Assembly (NCBI RefSeq): GCF_027596085.1 | Contig: NC_072450.1 | Coordinates: 26,727,223-26,791,222, forward strand | DNA length: 64,000 bases | Direction: 5' to 3' | From: Anoplopoma fimbria | Lineage: Eukaryota > Chordata > Actinopteri > Perciformes > Anoplopomatidae | In this document: piece after piece, positions 30,401 through 42,000 of the stretch | How positions within the stretch are numbered: the first letter of the stretch is position 1 | Layout: each line of letters begins with the position of its first letter | Notes under the pieces: model-generated | Database searches by the model: none | Told to the model about the DNA's origin: nothing | The model's input: the letters and a program-made list of their open reading frames with translations, nothing else | Made by a program: the position numbers and the translations under genes

Positions 30401-31814
30401 AAAAACCTTACGTTTCTTTGTAAAACCATGTGGAGCTAACATTAGCAGAGTAAGTTAGCACGTCATGATCTACTGTTAGCATGTCTATGCTTCACTAGCT
30501 TCTAAAGGTATACCTTATATCTACCAATGCTACCTTTTGCCTTTTAAACATTGTAACAGTGAATAAAGACCTTGATTCTTAATGAATTAAGCTTCTATCT
30601 TTATCTTTTGAACCTGTCCTCACTGCTGCATCAGTTTGACATGCTGGATATATCCCTGAAAAGCATATTGTGGACCATTCTGCCTGCTTCTTTCTAAAAT
30701 CACTTCTTTGTTTTTGCTAGAATTTGATAATATTTATTTAGTGAATGAAGTTAGTGACAGTATGGCTCCATGGTAGCTCTGACAACTTGACAGAGAAGTA
30801 GCAGGGCTAAGCAAAGTGTCAATTTCATGTTTTGTTACTGTCAAAAATGATGAGTTTGTGACCAAAGCAAAGTATCAAATGTTTAATCAAAGCTCTGTGT
30901 TTGCAGACTGGCAAGTATGACTAATCAAACTATTTACAAAACCCCTTGTGACCACCAATGTTATGTGATTGGATTCGGATGACTCAGATTTTGCTCACAC
31001 GCATTGAAACATGACTTTGAATGTAATAATGGTGACGTTTTTGACAAAAGCTGAGAACATACCAAATGCAACTATGTTTGTATTGAGGATACAGGTGGCC
31101 TTATGCTCCCGCTCTGTAGACGAGCTGCTCGGAGGAGTGAGTGCATCCGAGAATACAAATTTGAAGCGTTCTTATCGCCTCACATTATCTGGATACGCAA
31201 AGGTTAATAAATACACATACACACACAAGTTAAAAGCACTGTTTCCCGCAAAGTTCAAACAAGACATTTTATAGTTGTTAACTCTCTTTGTATTGCTGCA
31301 GGCTTCACTTCCTCCTTTTCATGCATTTGCAGCACCAATCTCTTAACAGCCTAAACACACTGCCGCAAAGCATGCCGACCTCTCGTCTGTAAAAATGCTC
31401 AGATCGGGGGTTTGTGAAAAAAAATTGTGATAAGCTTGAATAAGGAGCCAGCCTCCCCTGTAGCAGGTCTGTCCAGCCTCACAAGGTTTTGCAATTTGCG
31501 AGCTTGACTGGAAATCCTGTTAGCGTGGGTCGCAGGACCCCCAGCTCCTTATCTGTCTTAATCAGAGGCTGCGAGGAGAGACAACAACGAGCAAGTGTGA
31601 GATCCACACTCTCTGATCACTACATCAGTTACCTACCCCTCTAGCTGAATATGTATCTGTTGTACCTTGCACGAATACAGCCAAGGAGAATGGCAGCTGG
31701 ATTTAGATTGTTTGTTTGATTCTTGTAAGAGTACTTGCTACTGCATGTTTATTTGACTATTTAGCACACCGTTGTGATTTTATAGCAAGAATCATTTTGC
31801 AAAGTTGTATAGAC

Positions 31815-31817
<3 letters not shown>
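27433..31817. other. Unique non-coding stretch, possible regulatory blocks
   Basis: No exon recognised. A 17-bp palindrome (TATGTCAC-T-GTGACATA) lies at 28680-28696, within a low-repeat block at about 28550-28950 that also has several TAAT-type cores. Overlapping octamer-like sites occur at 29324-29339. These hint at regulatory DNA but do not prove it. Confidence 0.45.

Positions 31818-31877
<60 letters not shown>
31818..31877. repeat. (TG)n microsatellite
   Basis: About 60 bases of uninterrupted TG. Confidence 0.97.
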
Positions 31878-31878
<1 letters not shown>

Positions 31879-34800
31879 TGTTATCACAGTATCAACTTCT
31901 CTTCTGCATTGTGCTGCAGTTCTTACTTTGCCAGGCAGCCTTTGATGTCTTCGAAATGTCAGGGAAATCAGTTGTTATCTTGTTAGCGAGATGCTCCTAA
32001 TGGTCTATCTTTAGTCACTCTCTTATGATCCCTGCTTGGTGATTCTTCAACAGTGACAAACCGCCTCCGATGACTCACTGAGCAACAGACACCAGATATT
32101 ATTAATGTTTTTACAAAAATAGTTACACAGAAATAACAGCAGCAGCAGCGGTAACCCGTAGTTACAGCGATGACGTCGCCCGGCACCATTGATCTCTTCA
32201 ACACTTCATTCCCAAGTTCCAATTAATCCGAGGCGACAACCCGTTGTGTCAGGATGTATTGTCACTGAAGTCATTTTCATTTATAAAACAACAAAAAACA
32301 AAAAAAAAACACATTTTCAATTCATTTGCAGCCAACCAACCCTGGAAATATAACTCAATATTTTTTCTTCTCCAGTGGGAGATGTGCCTGACTGGCGTCC
32401 CCGGCTCATTTGAGAAATGTTACATCATCAGAATGGTTCAGCCCTTGAACTCTCTTTTAGTAATCTAAGGCAATAAGCGAGGGGAGGAAAGGAAAAGTTT
32501 TCATAGCAGAGAAGCAGGGCCGTAATGAACCGGCATCCTGCGGGGTAATAAAGGTCTGCGTCTAATGCCAAGGGCAGCCAGGCAAGCACGAAAACCATTA
32601 CAGCTGATCGGGCTGGCTTATAGGGATGTCTGGGAGGCCAAAAACAGCCTCAACCTGCGCCCGCTTTAGACTGCAGACGCATTATCTCGCAAGGTTGCAG
32701 CCGATATTTCCTTCTTGGGCCAAAGGTGAAGACATGTTGGAAATGTTATTTTTGTTGTCCAAAAAGAACAGGCAGTAAGTACACACTCCCCCGGAGCATT
32801 TCTTCAGGACAGAGGCAGAGTAGGGCAGACAGAACACAAAGAGATAGCGTTCTTACGCCGGAAGCATAGGGACTTGGTTTTCTCAGGTTTGCTCTTCACA
32901 ATGTTAAATAAGAACACTGCAAAAATGTCACAACTAGTCTACCGTCACAAATAACAGCTCTCTGGATAGTCTTAAACTGCAATCTAAATGCATGGTTTCA
33001 CCCCTCCTTATTGTTAAATCTCTTACAGTATGTAGTGTAAAATAAATTCTCATTGCACCGGCATTTTCCAAGCTGACAAATCACCAAACATGAAAAGCAC
33101 CCCAGCTTCTAATTTCCAGAACTTTTTGTTTTGTTTTGTATCTGTTCGAGGGGAAATGGATGCACTGAAGAGTCGTAAAGAGATCTTTCAGCATAGAGCC
33201 AAACAATTATTTGCACAAATATGAAACGCAGGAAGTCGTTTGAAATGAGGCTTGAAGAGGAAAGTTGCAGACGTGATTTAACTCCGCATTTAATTTGCTC
33301 GGACTTTTGACTGCTCAGATGCATAGATACTGTGCCATATCTCACATTATTTTGAAGTGAGTCGTAACCGGCATAGTATGGAGAAAAATAAAAGAAACTG
33401 AAAATATAAGTCGACCGACGTCACAAACCGCTCTCTTGTGGCTCAAGTTTAACATAAAAGCATTCGTTACGTGATGCTGAGAAATTCTGTATGTAAAGGA
33501 AGGTCACACTGAGGTGTGTAAAGCCATCCTCTTCCTTACCTTGCTTGCAGCTTTACACAAAACAGGAGAAAAAAATAAAGTGGAAGCTTAATAAAAAATG
33601 GCAGAGGTTGATTTTTGTGGTAGGGCAACACACTATAGCACTATACTTCCCGAAAACCGAACTGACAGTAAACCTGTAACTACCACACAGATATATCATC
33701 GCGCTATTTATTACACAAGCTTTGGACAACTTTACAACATCTGCAGAGACGCACTCTCTGTGGTGTCTCACAGCCACTGGAAAATAATTTTGAGTCGTTC
33801 CATTCACATATCATACTGACGCTTTTCATTCCACTCACTTTAAGGAACTCTCATTACACTCAACCATCGCAATGTACTGCGTGCTATGATATGGATTGGT
33901 TGTGAATAGTGGAGAAGAGGAAAGCTGGTAGTTTCTCATACCTCAAACAGACTTGAATGCAAAGCGATTGATGGCTGAACGTATATCAGCACGTTTATAT
34001 TCATGTTTAATATTTTATTTAACGGTTTCCTTGTTCTTAAGTCCTATTATCCATCTGTCTTTTGCCGCTTTTTATTGCTGTGCAGCAGGAAGTTGTCTGT
34101 TTGTCTTCACTAGCCAAAAAATGCTTCTGAGACTCAATCCACTGTATGCACTCCTAAAATGAACATTCTTGTTTTCAATATAAATGAGTTAGAGAATCTA
34201 CCACTCTCCACGGATACAAGAAGAGCTTTAAAAAGAGATTACATCATGTTCTGATGCTCGCTTTAAATAGTAACGTAATATTTAATCATTTATCAAACAA
34301 CTCCTCATCTTCATAAGAGCACTTCTTTGTGTTTGCCTGCTGATACTGAAGACTGGACTGGAAAGAACAACTTGTTTCCTCTAAAATAACTCCAAGTCAA
34401 AGAGCACGCTCGGCGAGTGTGCTCTTTGACTCAGCGTAATTAAATTAGTGGCTTGAGAACGCAAAATTCTTTCAAGCAGTTACAACATCAAAGCTGCCAT
34501 ACAATTAGGCTTTCCTCCAAATATCATCTTTTTATCTATGACTGTGCCAACACCATCAGCTGATTTTTTCATGGTTTGGATTCAGTTTGGAGTAAGATAT
34601 CAGGGAGAGATCTTTTGATGGAGATGTTTATATTTAGCTCATGGTTCAATGCAGAGCGAACTGCACAGAGGGGCGCATCACAAGAAACCAACCCAAGTGA
34701 TGTGTCGGTGAAATCATGATTCATCTTTTAAGAGCACAACTATTTTTTCTGTTTGTACTGAATTTTAAATGGAATTACTCTTACTACGCTGAACCGGTAG

Positions 34801-35324
34801 CTATTCAGAGGACCACAAATAATCGGATCAAAAAAAGATGTGTTTGACGAATGCATTACCTGCATTTACACAACAATTTATAGGTCTTGATAGAAATTTA
34901 CAACTAAAACAAATGCAGTTATTTCCCTATTGTAAAATGCATTCAGTGTGGCTAATGAAGATTTTGTGGTGAAGTAGTTTTTTTCTTTTTTGTACCGAAG
35001 CTTGTAATGTGGCAAATTCTTACTGTCCTGTGTTCTGCGAGGCAGAGTGTTTTTATAGAGACAGGTACTGCCTCTAAACAGGGGCAGTCCTTTGTTTAAG
35101 CAGCATGCTTAAGTCAGCAAGCTCACAGTGACAATGCTAACCTAACTTTAGCATGTTATGATGCTAACATTTACAAAACACAAAGTACAGATGAAGTGGA
35201 TGGGATTGTTATTAGTTTTACAGGTATTTGGTTACGCACAAGGTATTGGACAATCTAAATTTTCGGACTGGGATGGTGGAGCAAGAGGAAAAGCCAATAA
35301 ATCATCAAATAGGGTTAATCCCAG
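31878..35324. other. Unique non-coding stretch
   Basis: No gene recognised. It includes low-repeat sequence of moderate GC content around 32510-32730 and the hairpin at 34395-34431 listed separately. Confidence 0.5.
34395..34431. other. 17-bp near-perfect hairpin
   Basis: The left arm AGTCAAAGAGCACGCTC (34395-34411) and the right arm GAGTGTGCTCTTTGACT (34415-34431) pair along all 17 positions, with a single G-T wobble, around a GGC loop. It lies in unique sequence, with no T run to suggest a pol III terminator and no tRNA boxes. It is too short for a standard microRNA precursor. Extrusion or transcript folding is possible; function is unknown. Confidence 0.85.
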
Positions 35325-35703
35325 AGACTGTATAAAAGTGTGGATACTGAAGCCTTGAGTTCTGAATTTCGGCCGTGCCATCTTGTTTTTTTGGCACCGG
35401 AGATCACATGACAGTTAAGTACAACTGAACGCTGAACAAAACATATTAAGGGAACCAAAATGTTCCATGAACTTTCATCACCTCACAACACACAGTGAAA
35501 GGGTTAACGTTTTAAGACAAAAACACCAATGTTTACTGATGTAGTTAATCAAGTGAGAAGTAGGGCCATTTTCTCATAGACTTCTATATAGAGAGTTATT
35601 TGTGCAACCAGAAGAGTCGCCCTCTGATGGCTATTAGAAAGAATGCAAGTTTAAGAAGCTTCTGCATTGACTTTATTTTCCAGAACCGGGGTTTGCCGCC
35701 TGG
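35325..35703 (-). mobile_element. Interspersed family R, copy 3 (internally deleted)
   Basis: On the minus strand it runs from the CAGAACCGGGGTTTGCC side, through CTTGCATTCTTTCTAATAGCC, to the AGTCT terminus at 35325. The middle block carrying GAGTTTATGGTCTCAAT, CAGCATGATG and ACCATAAAGC is missing. Sequence passes directly from CTCAGTAAACATTG-like sequence to the AAAACGTTAACCCTTTCAC region. This looks like a clean internal deletion of about 200 bases. Confidence 0.78.
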
Positions 35704-35709
35704 TTAATC

Positions 35710-35925
35710 TGAAGGGTAATAACCAAATTTCAAAGCAATCCATCCAACAGTCAACCTCATGATGAAGATCACCAAAGTCATTAGGATTCATCCGCTTGGG
35801 ACCATGAATGTGGCTAAGATTAAGATCTTGATGAGCAGTTTGGCATCTTGTATGGCAGCTTCTGGCATCAGTGTATGAATTTGTGTGAATGGGTGAATTT
35901 TGACATTTATTGTAAAATGAAGCAA
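35710..35925. repeat. Repeat fragments, including SINE-like piece
   Basis: 35710-35810 contains AAATTTCAAAGCAATCCATC and GATCACCAAAGTCATTAGG. I recall these as part of a dispersed fish repeat, and a weakly similar piece occurs at 36395-36475. 35855-35910 (GCATCAGTGTATGAATTTGT then GTGAATGGGTGAAT) resembles the middle of fish tRNA-derived SINEs, including the CATCAGTGTGTGAATGGGTG of the SINE at 36634. Boundaries are approximate. Confidence 0.45.
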
Positions 35926-36394
35926 CGCGTTAGTTCATGCAGGACACGGAAGTCATACGCCCCCAGCTGTAACCAGCTGACAGCCAGCCGATTGAATCAT
36001 AGCTTCTAATCGGCCACACACCAATAACAGCTCACTCTCACCTGAAGGCAGTCCATATAAATATGACTCACTGATCCTTGTTACACCAACGCTGTTACAG
36101 ACCGTACTGCTGGTAAAGCTTTGCCTCCTCCACCCTTTATAGTTCAGAGTTCATCTTGCATAACAAATGATTGAAATGGTATTCAAAGTCACACCGTGGG
36201 CTCATTTCTGTTTACCTGGGGGTTCTATGCATAGTGCTCCCTGTTTTTGCTTAGTAGCTGCTTCGCCAATCCAGGGAGCATTTTAAGAGCGGAGCTCAGC
36301 GCTGAGTACAACTGTATTTCCGTTGTTGCAATAAATGGGAAAAAAATGTATTCCTGACTGAAGTGCTTTGAGTGCAAGTCCATTTACCTGAAAG

Positions 36395-36480
36395 AAAAGT
36401 CAGGTGATTGCAAAAAAGTAATAGTGCTTCGTCCTCTCGGTACCATGTCTATACAAAATTTCATGGCATGCATCATGGAG
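36395..36480 (+). repeat. Second fragment of same dispersed repeat
   Basis: Contains GTCAGGTGATTGCAAAAAAG, TTCGTCCTCTCGGTACCATG and CAAAATTTCATGGCATGCAT in the same order as the related piece at 35710-35810, but diverged. The plus-strand frame across it is not a gene. Confidence 0.35.
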
Positions 36481-36633
36481 ATGAAAGATACATTCTTTCA
36501 AGTTAATGGTATACTGACATTAACATCCCATGGGCCATTTAGCTGGTCTTTGTTCATACCCCTAACGCTACGCAATATGTCAGGTGCCAATGTGAATTTT
36601 TTGCTCGCCATAATCATTCCTATTGTTCATATT

Positions 36634-36905
36634 GGGGCGGCTGTGGCGTAGTGGAGAAGCAAGGAGCAAGGTAGCTCTCCAATCAGAGGGTCGGTGGTTC
36701 GATACCCGGCTTCGGCAGTCGATGTGTCCTTGGGCAAGACACTTAACCCCAAGTTGTTAGAGTTAGTTAGAGTCTGATGGTGCATGGTAGCCTGTCATCA
36801 GTGTGTGAATGGGTGAATGATATGGAATATACTACTGATTGTAAGTCGCTTTGGATAAAAGCGTCTGCTAAATGACTGTAATGTAATGTAAATGTAATGT
36901 AAAAT
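36634..36905 (+). mobile_element. Complete-looking tRNA-derived SINE
   Basis: The 5' head has a polymerase III A box-like TGGCGTAGTGG (36643-36653) and a perfect B box GGTTCGATACC (36696-36706), with tRNA-like spacing. The body contains TGTCCTTGGGCAAGACACTT and CATCAGTGTGTGAATGGGTG. The tail starts at 36841 with GTAAGTCGCTTTGGATAAAA and ends in ATGTA-type repeats. Fifty tail bases (36841-36890) are identical to the LINE 3' end at 63094-63143, as expected for a SINE that borrows that LINE's machinery. No clear target duplication is visible. Confidence 0.88.
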
Positions 36906-38314
36906 ATACCTTTCTAATGAGCTTTCAGTGTAAGTGACAGGGGACAGAATCCACAGTACTCACTTTGTGCAAATCACTTTAGAACGTTTATATCTGAAGT
37001 TAATAAGACGTCTCAGTGGAAACCAAATTTTAAGCGAATAAAAGACACAATTAAAAAGTATATTTGAATTCCACACCAAAAGTAGTTCAACGAGGTGAAG
37101 AGAATTCCATTACGTGATAAATGGAAAACTGCTCTCATGCTCCCTTTTTCACATAGTCATGCAGTGCAGTCACCAGAAACCGAGAAGTGTTCCTGATCTC
37201 TGTCCACTCACAGTAATGATCTCCCTGTGGCACGAGGACTGTGAATAGCAGCCGGCTGTAATCTGCAGTCCGTATCCACGAGTGATGTGCCAGCTGCCTT
37301 CATATGCAATGCCACATACAGTAGCTGCTGACTCAGCCTCGCACTGCATTAAACAAATTATGTTAATTCAGTGTCTTGAGTTAAACAGTCTTTATGAGTC
37401 ATCAGAGGCTCATTCAAATATCCAGAGCCAACAGATTTAACAAATTCAATCATTGTAATTCATTTTTGCCCTGTGAGAGAACTGAGGCCGCTTTGCCCTA
37501 TATGTGAGAGGGATACGGGTATTAACAAGTGAATACGGCGAAATAATAGTGAGACTTATTGACGAGGAGAAACTGGCACTGGTTGAAACTGTGCCTGCAT
37601 GAAACAACCATGTTATGATGCAGTGTAAGGTTTATTGATTGCGTCCGACACTGGTCATGAGTTCACATGCAATATCGACTTAAAGAAAAAAACAGAGAGG
37701 AACAGAGAAGAGGGCTGAGCTAAGCAGGCTGAGCTAAGCAGGCCGACCTGAAGGCGACTTCTTCTTTCTGGGTTGATAACCCGAGAAAGATGTCCATTAA
37801 TCTTCATGCTGGCGCTGGGCGAGGGTTGCATAGGCTTTGAAAGCACCAAACAGCATCTTTGTTGAACAGCACAAGGTAGATCATTCCTTCTCCAAAGGTT
37901 TTTTTATGTATCCTAAGTGGAATACAAAAACAAACAAATTCTCCTTAATCCCATTATTGGTGACATATACAGCAGGTTTGAAGTGGTCTTCTTGCTTGTG
38001 AAAATGAACTCTGTGTTGTCTGAGTCATCCTGTGAACTCAGTAGAGAAACTGGTCCAAACAAACTGCTGTGCCCTCCTTTGGGATGACTGATATTATTGC
38101 CTCTCTTAATGACTCTGGTAGTCTGCTCTTAGTGCGTGATTAAAGCAATAAAGGAGCATGAGTGGGCTTTCAGCAAGCTCTCACTCCCAACTCTTCAATT
38201 ACGGAAGCTAAAACCATGAAGCTCCACGTACCCCTCTGAGGTCAGTTTTGCACTGCCTCCAGTGGCTGTAGCAATTATGACTAGAGTAAAGAGGAAGTCA
38301 GGTAAGTTTGGGGT
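36906..38314. other. Unique non-coding stretch
   Basis: No gene recognised. A 15-bp unit with CTGAGCTAAGCAGG is duplicated at about 37714-37742. Confidence 0.55.
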
Positions 38315-38365
38315 TCATGGATGGGTCAAACAAACACAGGACTTTCACCCAGGAGGCTGCTGTTT
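38315..38365 (+). repeat. Repeat fragment shared with 62.4 kb
   Basis: CATGGATGGGTCAAACAAAC followed by one variable position and AGGACTTTCA recurs at 62407-62440, in the same orientation. Both continue into GCTGTT-containing sequence before diverging. It lies about 110 bases upstream of family R copy 4. Class unknown. Confidence 0.65.
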
Positions 38366-38476
38366 GTGTGTCCTGATCTGACATCTTCAAATAATGTCCA
38401 TATGTGCATTGAAACAGGTTTTGCTTGCACATGATCGTTTGTCCTGTTTATACTGGCCTCCTTACATGCTTCTAAT

Positions 38477-39041
38477 GCAGGCGGAAACCTCTGATCCTGA
38501 AAAGTGAAGCCAATGTGAAAGTGCCTCAAACTTGCATTCTCTCTACTGGCCATCAGGAGGCAACTCTTCTGGTTGCAAAAAGAAGTCTGATTGTATAGAA
38601 GTATATGAGAAAATGACTCTACCTCTCACTTGATTTATTCCCTCAGTAAACATCGTAAACATGAGTTTATGGTCTCAATCGCAAGTTTTAAGTCTTCTTC
38701 AATACAGCATGATGTTCATTTAGTAAGTTATGGTCCTTTTAGAGTCAAATAGACCATAAAGCAGGGTATGCTTTAGGGCTCAGCTAATTTGTGATTGACA
38801 GCTCCCTGCCACAGCGCTGTCCGGTCTAGTAGTTGTCATTGTCTTCGACTTGGAACATCAAACCCTTTCACAGTCTGTGTTTATGAAAGTTAAGTTAAAT
38901 ATCTTAAGCAGTGTACAGTTGTATTTAGCTCCACCCTCTTGTGTCACTTCTGGTTGCAAAAAAGGCAACAGAAAAAAAAATGATGATGGCCAAAATGAAA
39001 ACCGTAGTCCAGACACCAACGGGCAATGTCACGGTGACTAC
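38477..39041 (+). mobile_element. Interspersed family R, copy 4
   Basis: The most complete-looking member without the leading extension. It begins near GGCGGAAACCTCTGATCC, passes through all family landmarks, and ends with GTAGTCC and a decayed terminus. CTTCTGGTTGCAAAAA occurs twice inside it (about 38566-38581 and 38947-38962, 380 bases apart), an internal direct repeat also seen in other copies. No significant open frame. Confidence 0.82.
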
Positions 39042-42000
39042 CAAACAAAGTTTCAGTCTTTTTAGTAAAAAATTCCACCTTGATATGTTTAAGTCAGACT
39101 GCTAAACCCTTATATTAACCTCACCTAAGCTTTGGAAAACAGACCGAGGACTGGATTTTGTGGCCCATCCCTTCAGGAATGGTTGTGTTAATGGCTAGTA
39201 TGAGCAGGTAGAATGACTACGGTGACCAAAAACTCTTCCATTGTACATATTTTATGGTTTCAAGACAGACCTGAAAAATTAACCTATTCTTTAATAAGCT
39301 AAAGGGGCTACAATTGATATTTTATTATAACAACAATTGCAAACAATGTGAATCTATCCCTCCATCCATCCATCTGTAGTTCATGCTCTGATGTATCTTA
39401 CAGGCGTACAGGGACAACCTGATCTGAGGCAAAGACTAAGCAGTGATTTCTGGCTCCACACAAGAACATGTCTCAGATGAGCAGTGATGCGGTTTTATAG
39501 CTCCCCTGGCACAGAGCGGAACATTTAAAAGGCACGGCTCAAATGAGCTTAGCACACTTTATTACCCATCTGCAAACAGCTTAAGTGTCAAGCAGCACAT
39601 CCTTGAGTGTGTAATGTTCACAGGCATACTGAAAAATGAGGGCAATTAGCCCAGAGAAGCCTCATAGGTGGTACATAACCAAACAATGCAAAGCTCTTAC
39701 TCAAACTAAAGGCTGAACCATTACTGCACCGTCATATACTAAAACCTGCACATAACACAATTCTTAATTTCTGAGCGTTCAACACCTGAGCTGAAGTTAG
39801 GTCTGTGCCGTGATGTTGTTCAGAGTACTAATTTATCCACTATGCTGCTAATTATTTGAATTACTTACGGCCACACAATAATTGCAGGATCATTACTGCT
39901 CCAATGCCATACCCACAATGTATGTAATTACAAGTGTTATCTGATTATAATGGTTACAGTGAGGAAGTGAAAGAATTGAATGTATATGATTTTGCTGAGA
40001 CAAAAGGAGAATAATCTTCGTGACATATTTCCCTGTCCTTTCTTCATATTTTACGTGTTCCTATATATTTTCTCCAACTGTGTTTCAGGATTAAGGTTGC
40101 ACCGGATCAGTACACTTTTAGGTCATTTCTTTCTGAAATTTTCCGAGGGAAGTTAAACTATGGAATTTTGCTTACCAGGGGTTATCTTACGTTAGTTATC
40201 TTACCATACTTTTTTAATAGTGCACTCATTTGGATGTGAATATACATAAAAAAAAAAAATCAGTTCCAGGTCTTATGTCATGTTTGGGTTAAAACTACGT
40301 CCTTATAATTGAATTGTAACCATGAACTGCATTCAGCAGCTCAGCCTTCCTTAACATGTACAGATTGTTTGCCAGCATCCCATTTAAGGACGTTTAATTA
40401 TGTGACTAGGGTGAATATATTTGATATTTTTATGATATGTTTAAGAGTGAACCAGCAGATAGTAGCCTAAAGCTTGTTCACCCCTTCTGCTAGTTGGTCC
40501 TAGCTAGCTGTAAACATTTGGTATGCAGCTTGAGTTAGCATGCTAATTGATATAGTTCCATTAATTCTTTATAGTAAAACATTTATTTTACAAATTAGTT
40601 GTTCACTTTAAGCCCTAAATTTGCACACAGCTCATAATATAGGCTCAAAGTACCTTGCCCCCATTAGTTATTTTGCTAGCTAGCTAGCTAACTCACCACA
40701 TGGCACATTTTACATTGTATGTATTTGACAAATGAATGGATTTATTAGGCACACTGATGGATTATGTCTTCTTTTGAAATGGAAAAAAGGTTTGTTCTAT
40801 CTACACATTCCATGGTGAATACAGCATGAGCAAATATCCCATAATTTCCATTCTATTGCCATTGTTTCATATTAATGCCCATAAATTCACATGGAAAGTT
40901 TCAGCCTTTATAAATCCCTGGAATTTTTCAACTCTAGTCAGGATTGTTTTCTTGCCACTTGCTAGAGAACTTCATCACTTCAAAATAAATTGTAGTCACA
41001 ACAAGTGCCACAGTATTTAGGTCAAGATAGTGAGAACTGATTTTGTCGAGGAAAGATAAATGGTACAAATATGAACGTGATTTTGACGAATGCTGTGGGA
41101 AATAAAAATAGACAGTTGTGGCAGGTGTGTTACAGAACATGTACCATGGGTGTCCTGCTGTCAATCATCCATTCCAGTGCTGCTGCTTGAGTGATGAGGG
41201 AATGTCCAAGTTGCCTCGAGGCGATACATATACTGAAGCAGTCACAGCTCTGGGAGTATTCGTGCAGTTAGTATTTGACGCTAATAAGCAATGGAGGACC
41301 CTTTTTCACTTTGACGGTCCAGCTCTCTTTCAGCTTCCTGAAAGTGTCAATGTGCAGGTGCAGCAACTCATAACGTAATAACTGTGCTTAACGTAATCAT
41401 CTAAATGTTATGGAAGCTCATAATGTAATTATCAAAGTCATGAGAGCAAAAAAAAAATTGAATAATGTCATAAGTTCAGTGTATGGTGTTATACTAATAA
41501 TAAAAAAGAGTGCTCTCCCTGTTTCCTTGAAGCTGTAGTTTTACGTGACACAAGCAGAGTCTTCAATTTAAAGCAACTGGACTCTGTCTGTTTGGTCTAG
41601 AGGACATTTTCATCCATCAGTGCCAAATTGATGCAGCCTGTTGAATGTGTGACAGGACTACAAAATATTAAGTGACCTAGACAAGTGAGAGGCTTTACAG
41701 AGATGATGCTAGATTTAATATACTGGATGATTCTTAGCATGTAAAATCATTTTTCCTCATATAATCATTCTAGCTACTTCAATATGGTGTTTAATTAGTC
41801 TCCCAACTGCTTTTGAGAGTTTAGAGGCAGAGAAAAAAAATTGATTTTGTTGATTGGTGAGTAGCGTGTAGGGAGGGTCGAAGGAGCCCTCGTCAAAGCC
41901 ACTTGCTCGAGGGTACGTATTTGTGCCAAGCTCACGGGAAGAACGCTGGGCCTTTTTTGACTTAATGTGCCATAAAGCAAGTTTTAGAGGAAAAAGCGGC

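Noticed and set aside
34395..34431. Hairpin as a microRNA gene or rho-independent terminator
   Set aside because: The stem is too short for a microRNA precursor, and there is no T run after it; the context is eukaryotic, so bacterial termination does not apply.
36643..36706. Functional tRNA gene
   Set aside because: A and B boxes are present but no intact cloverleaf or terminator is evident, and the unit continues into a SINE body and LINE-type tail.
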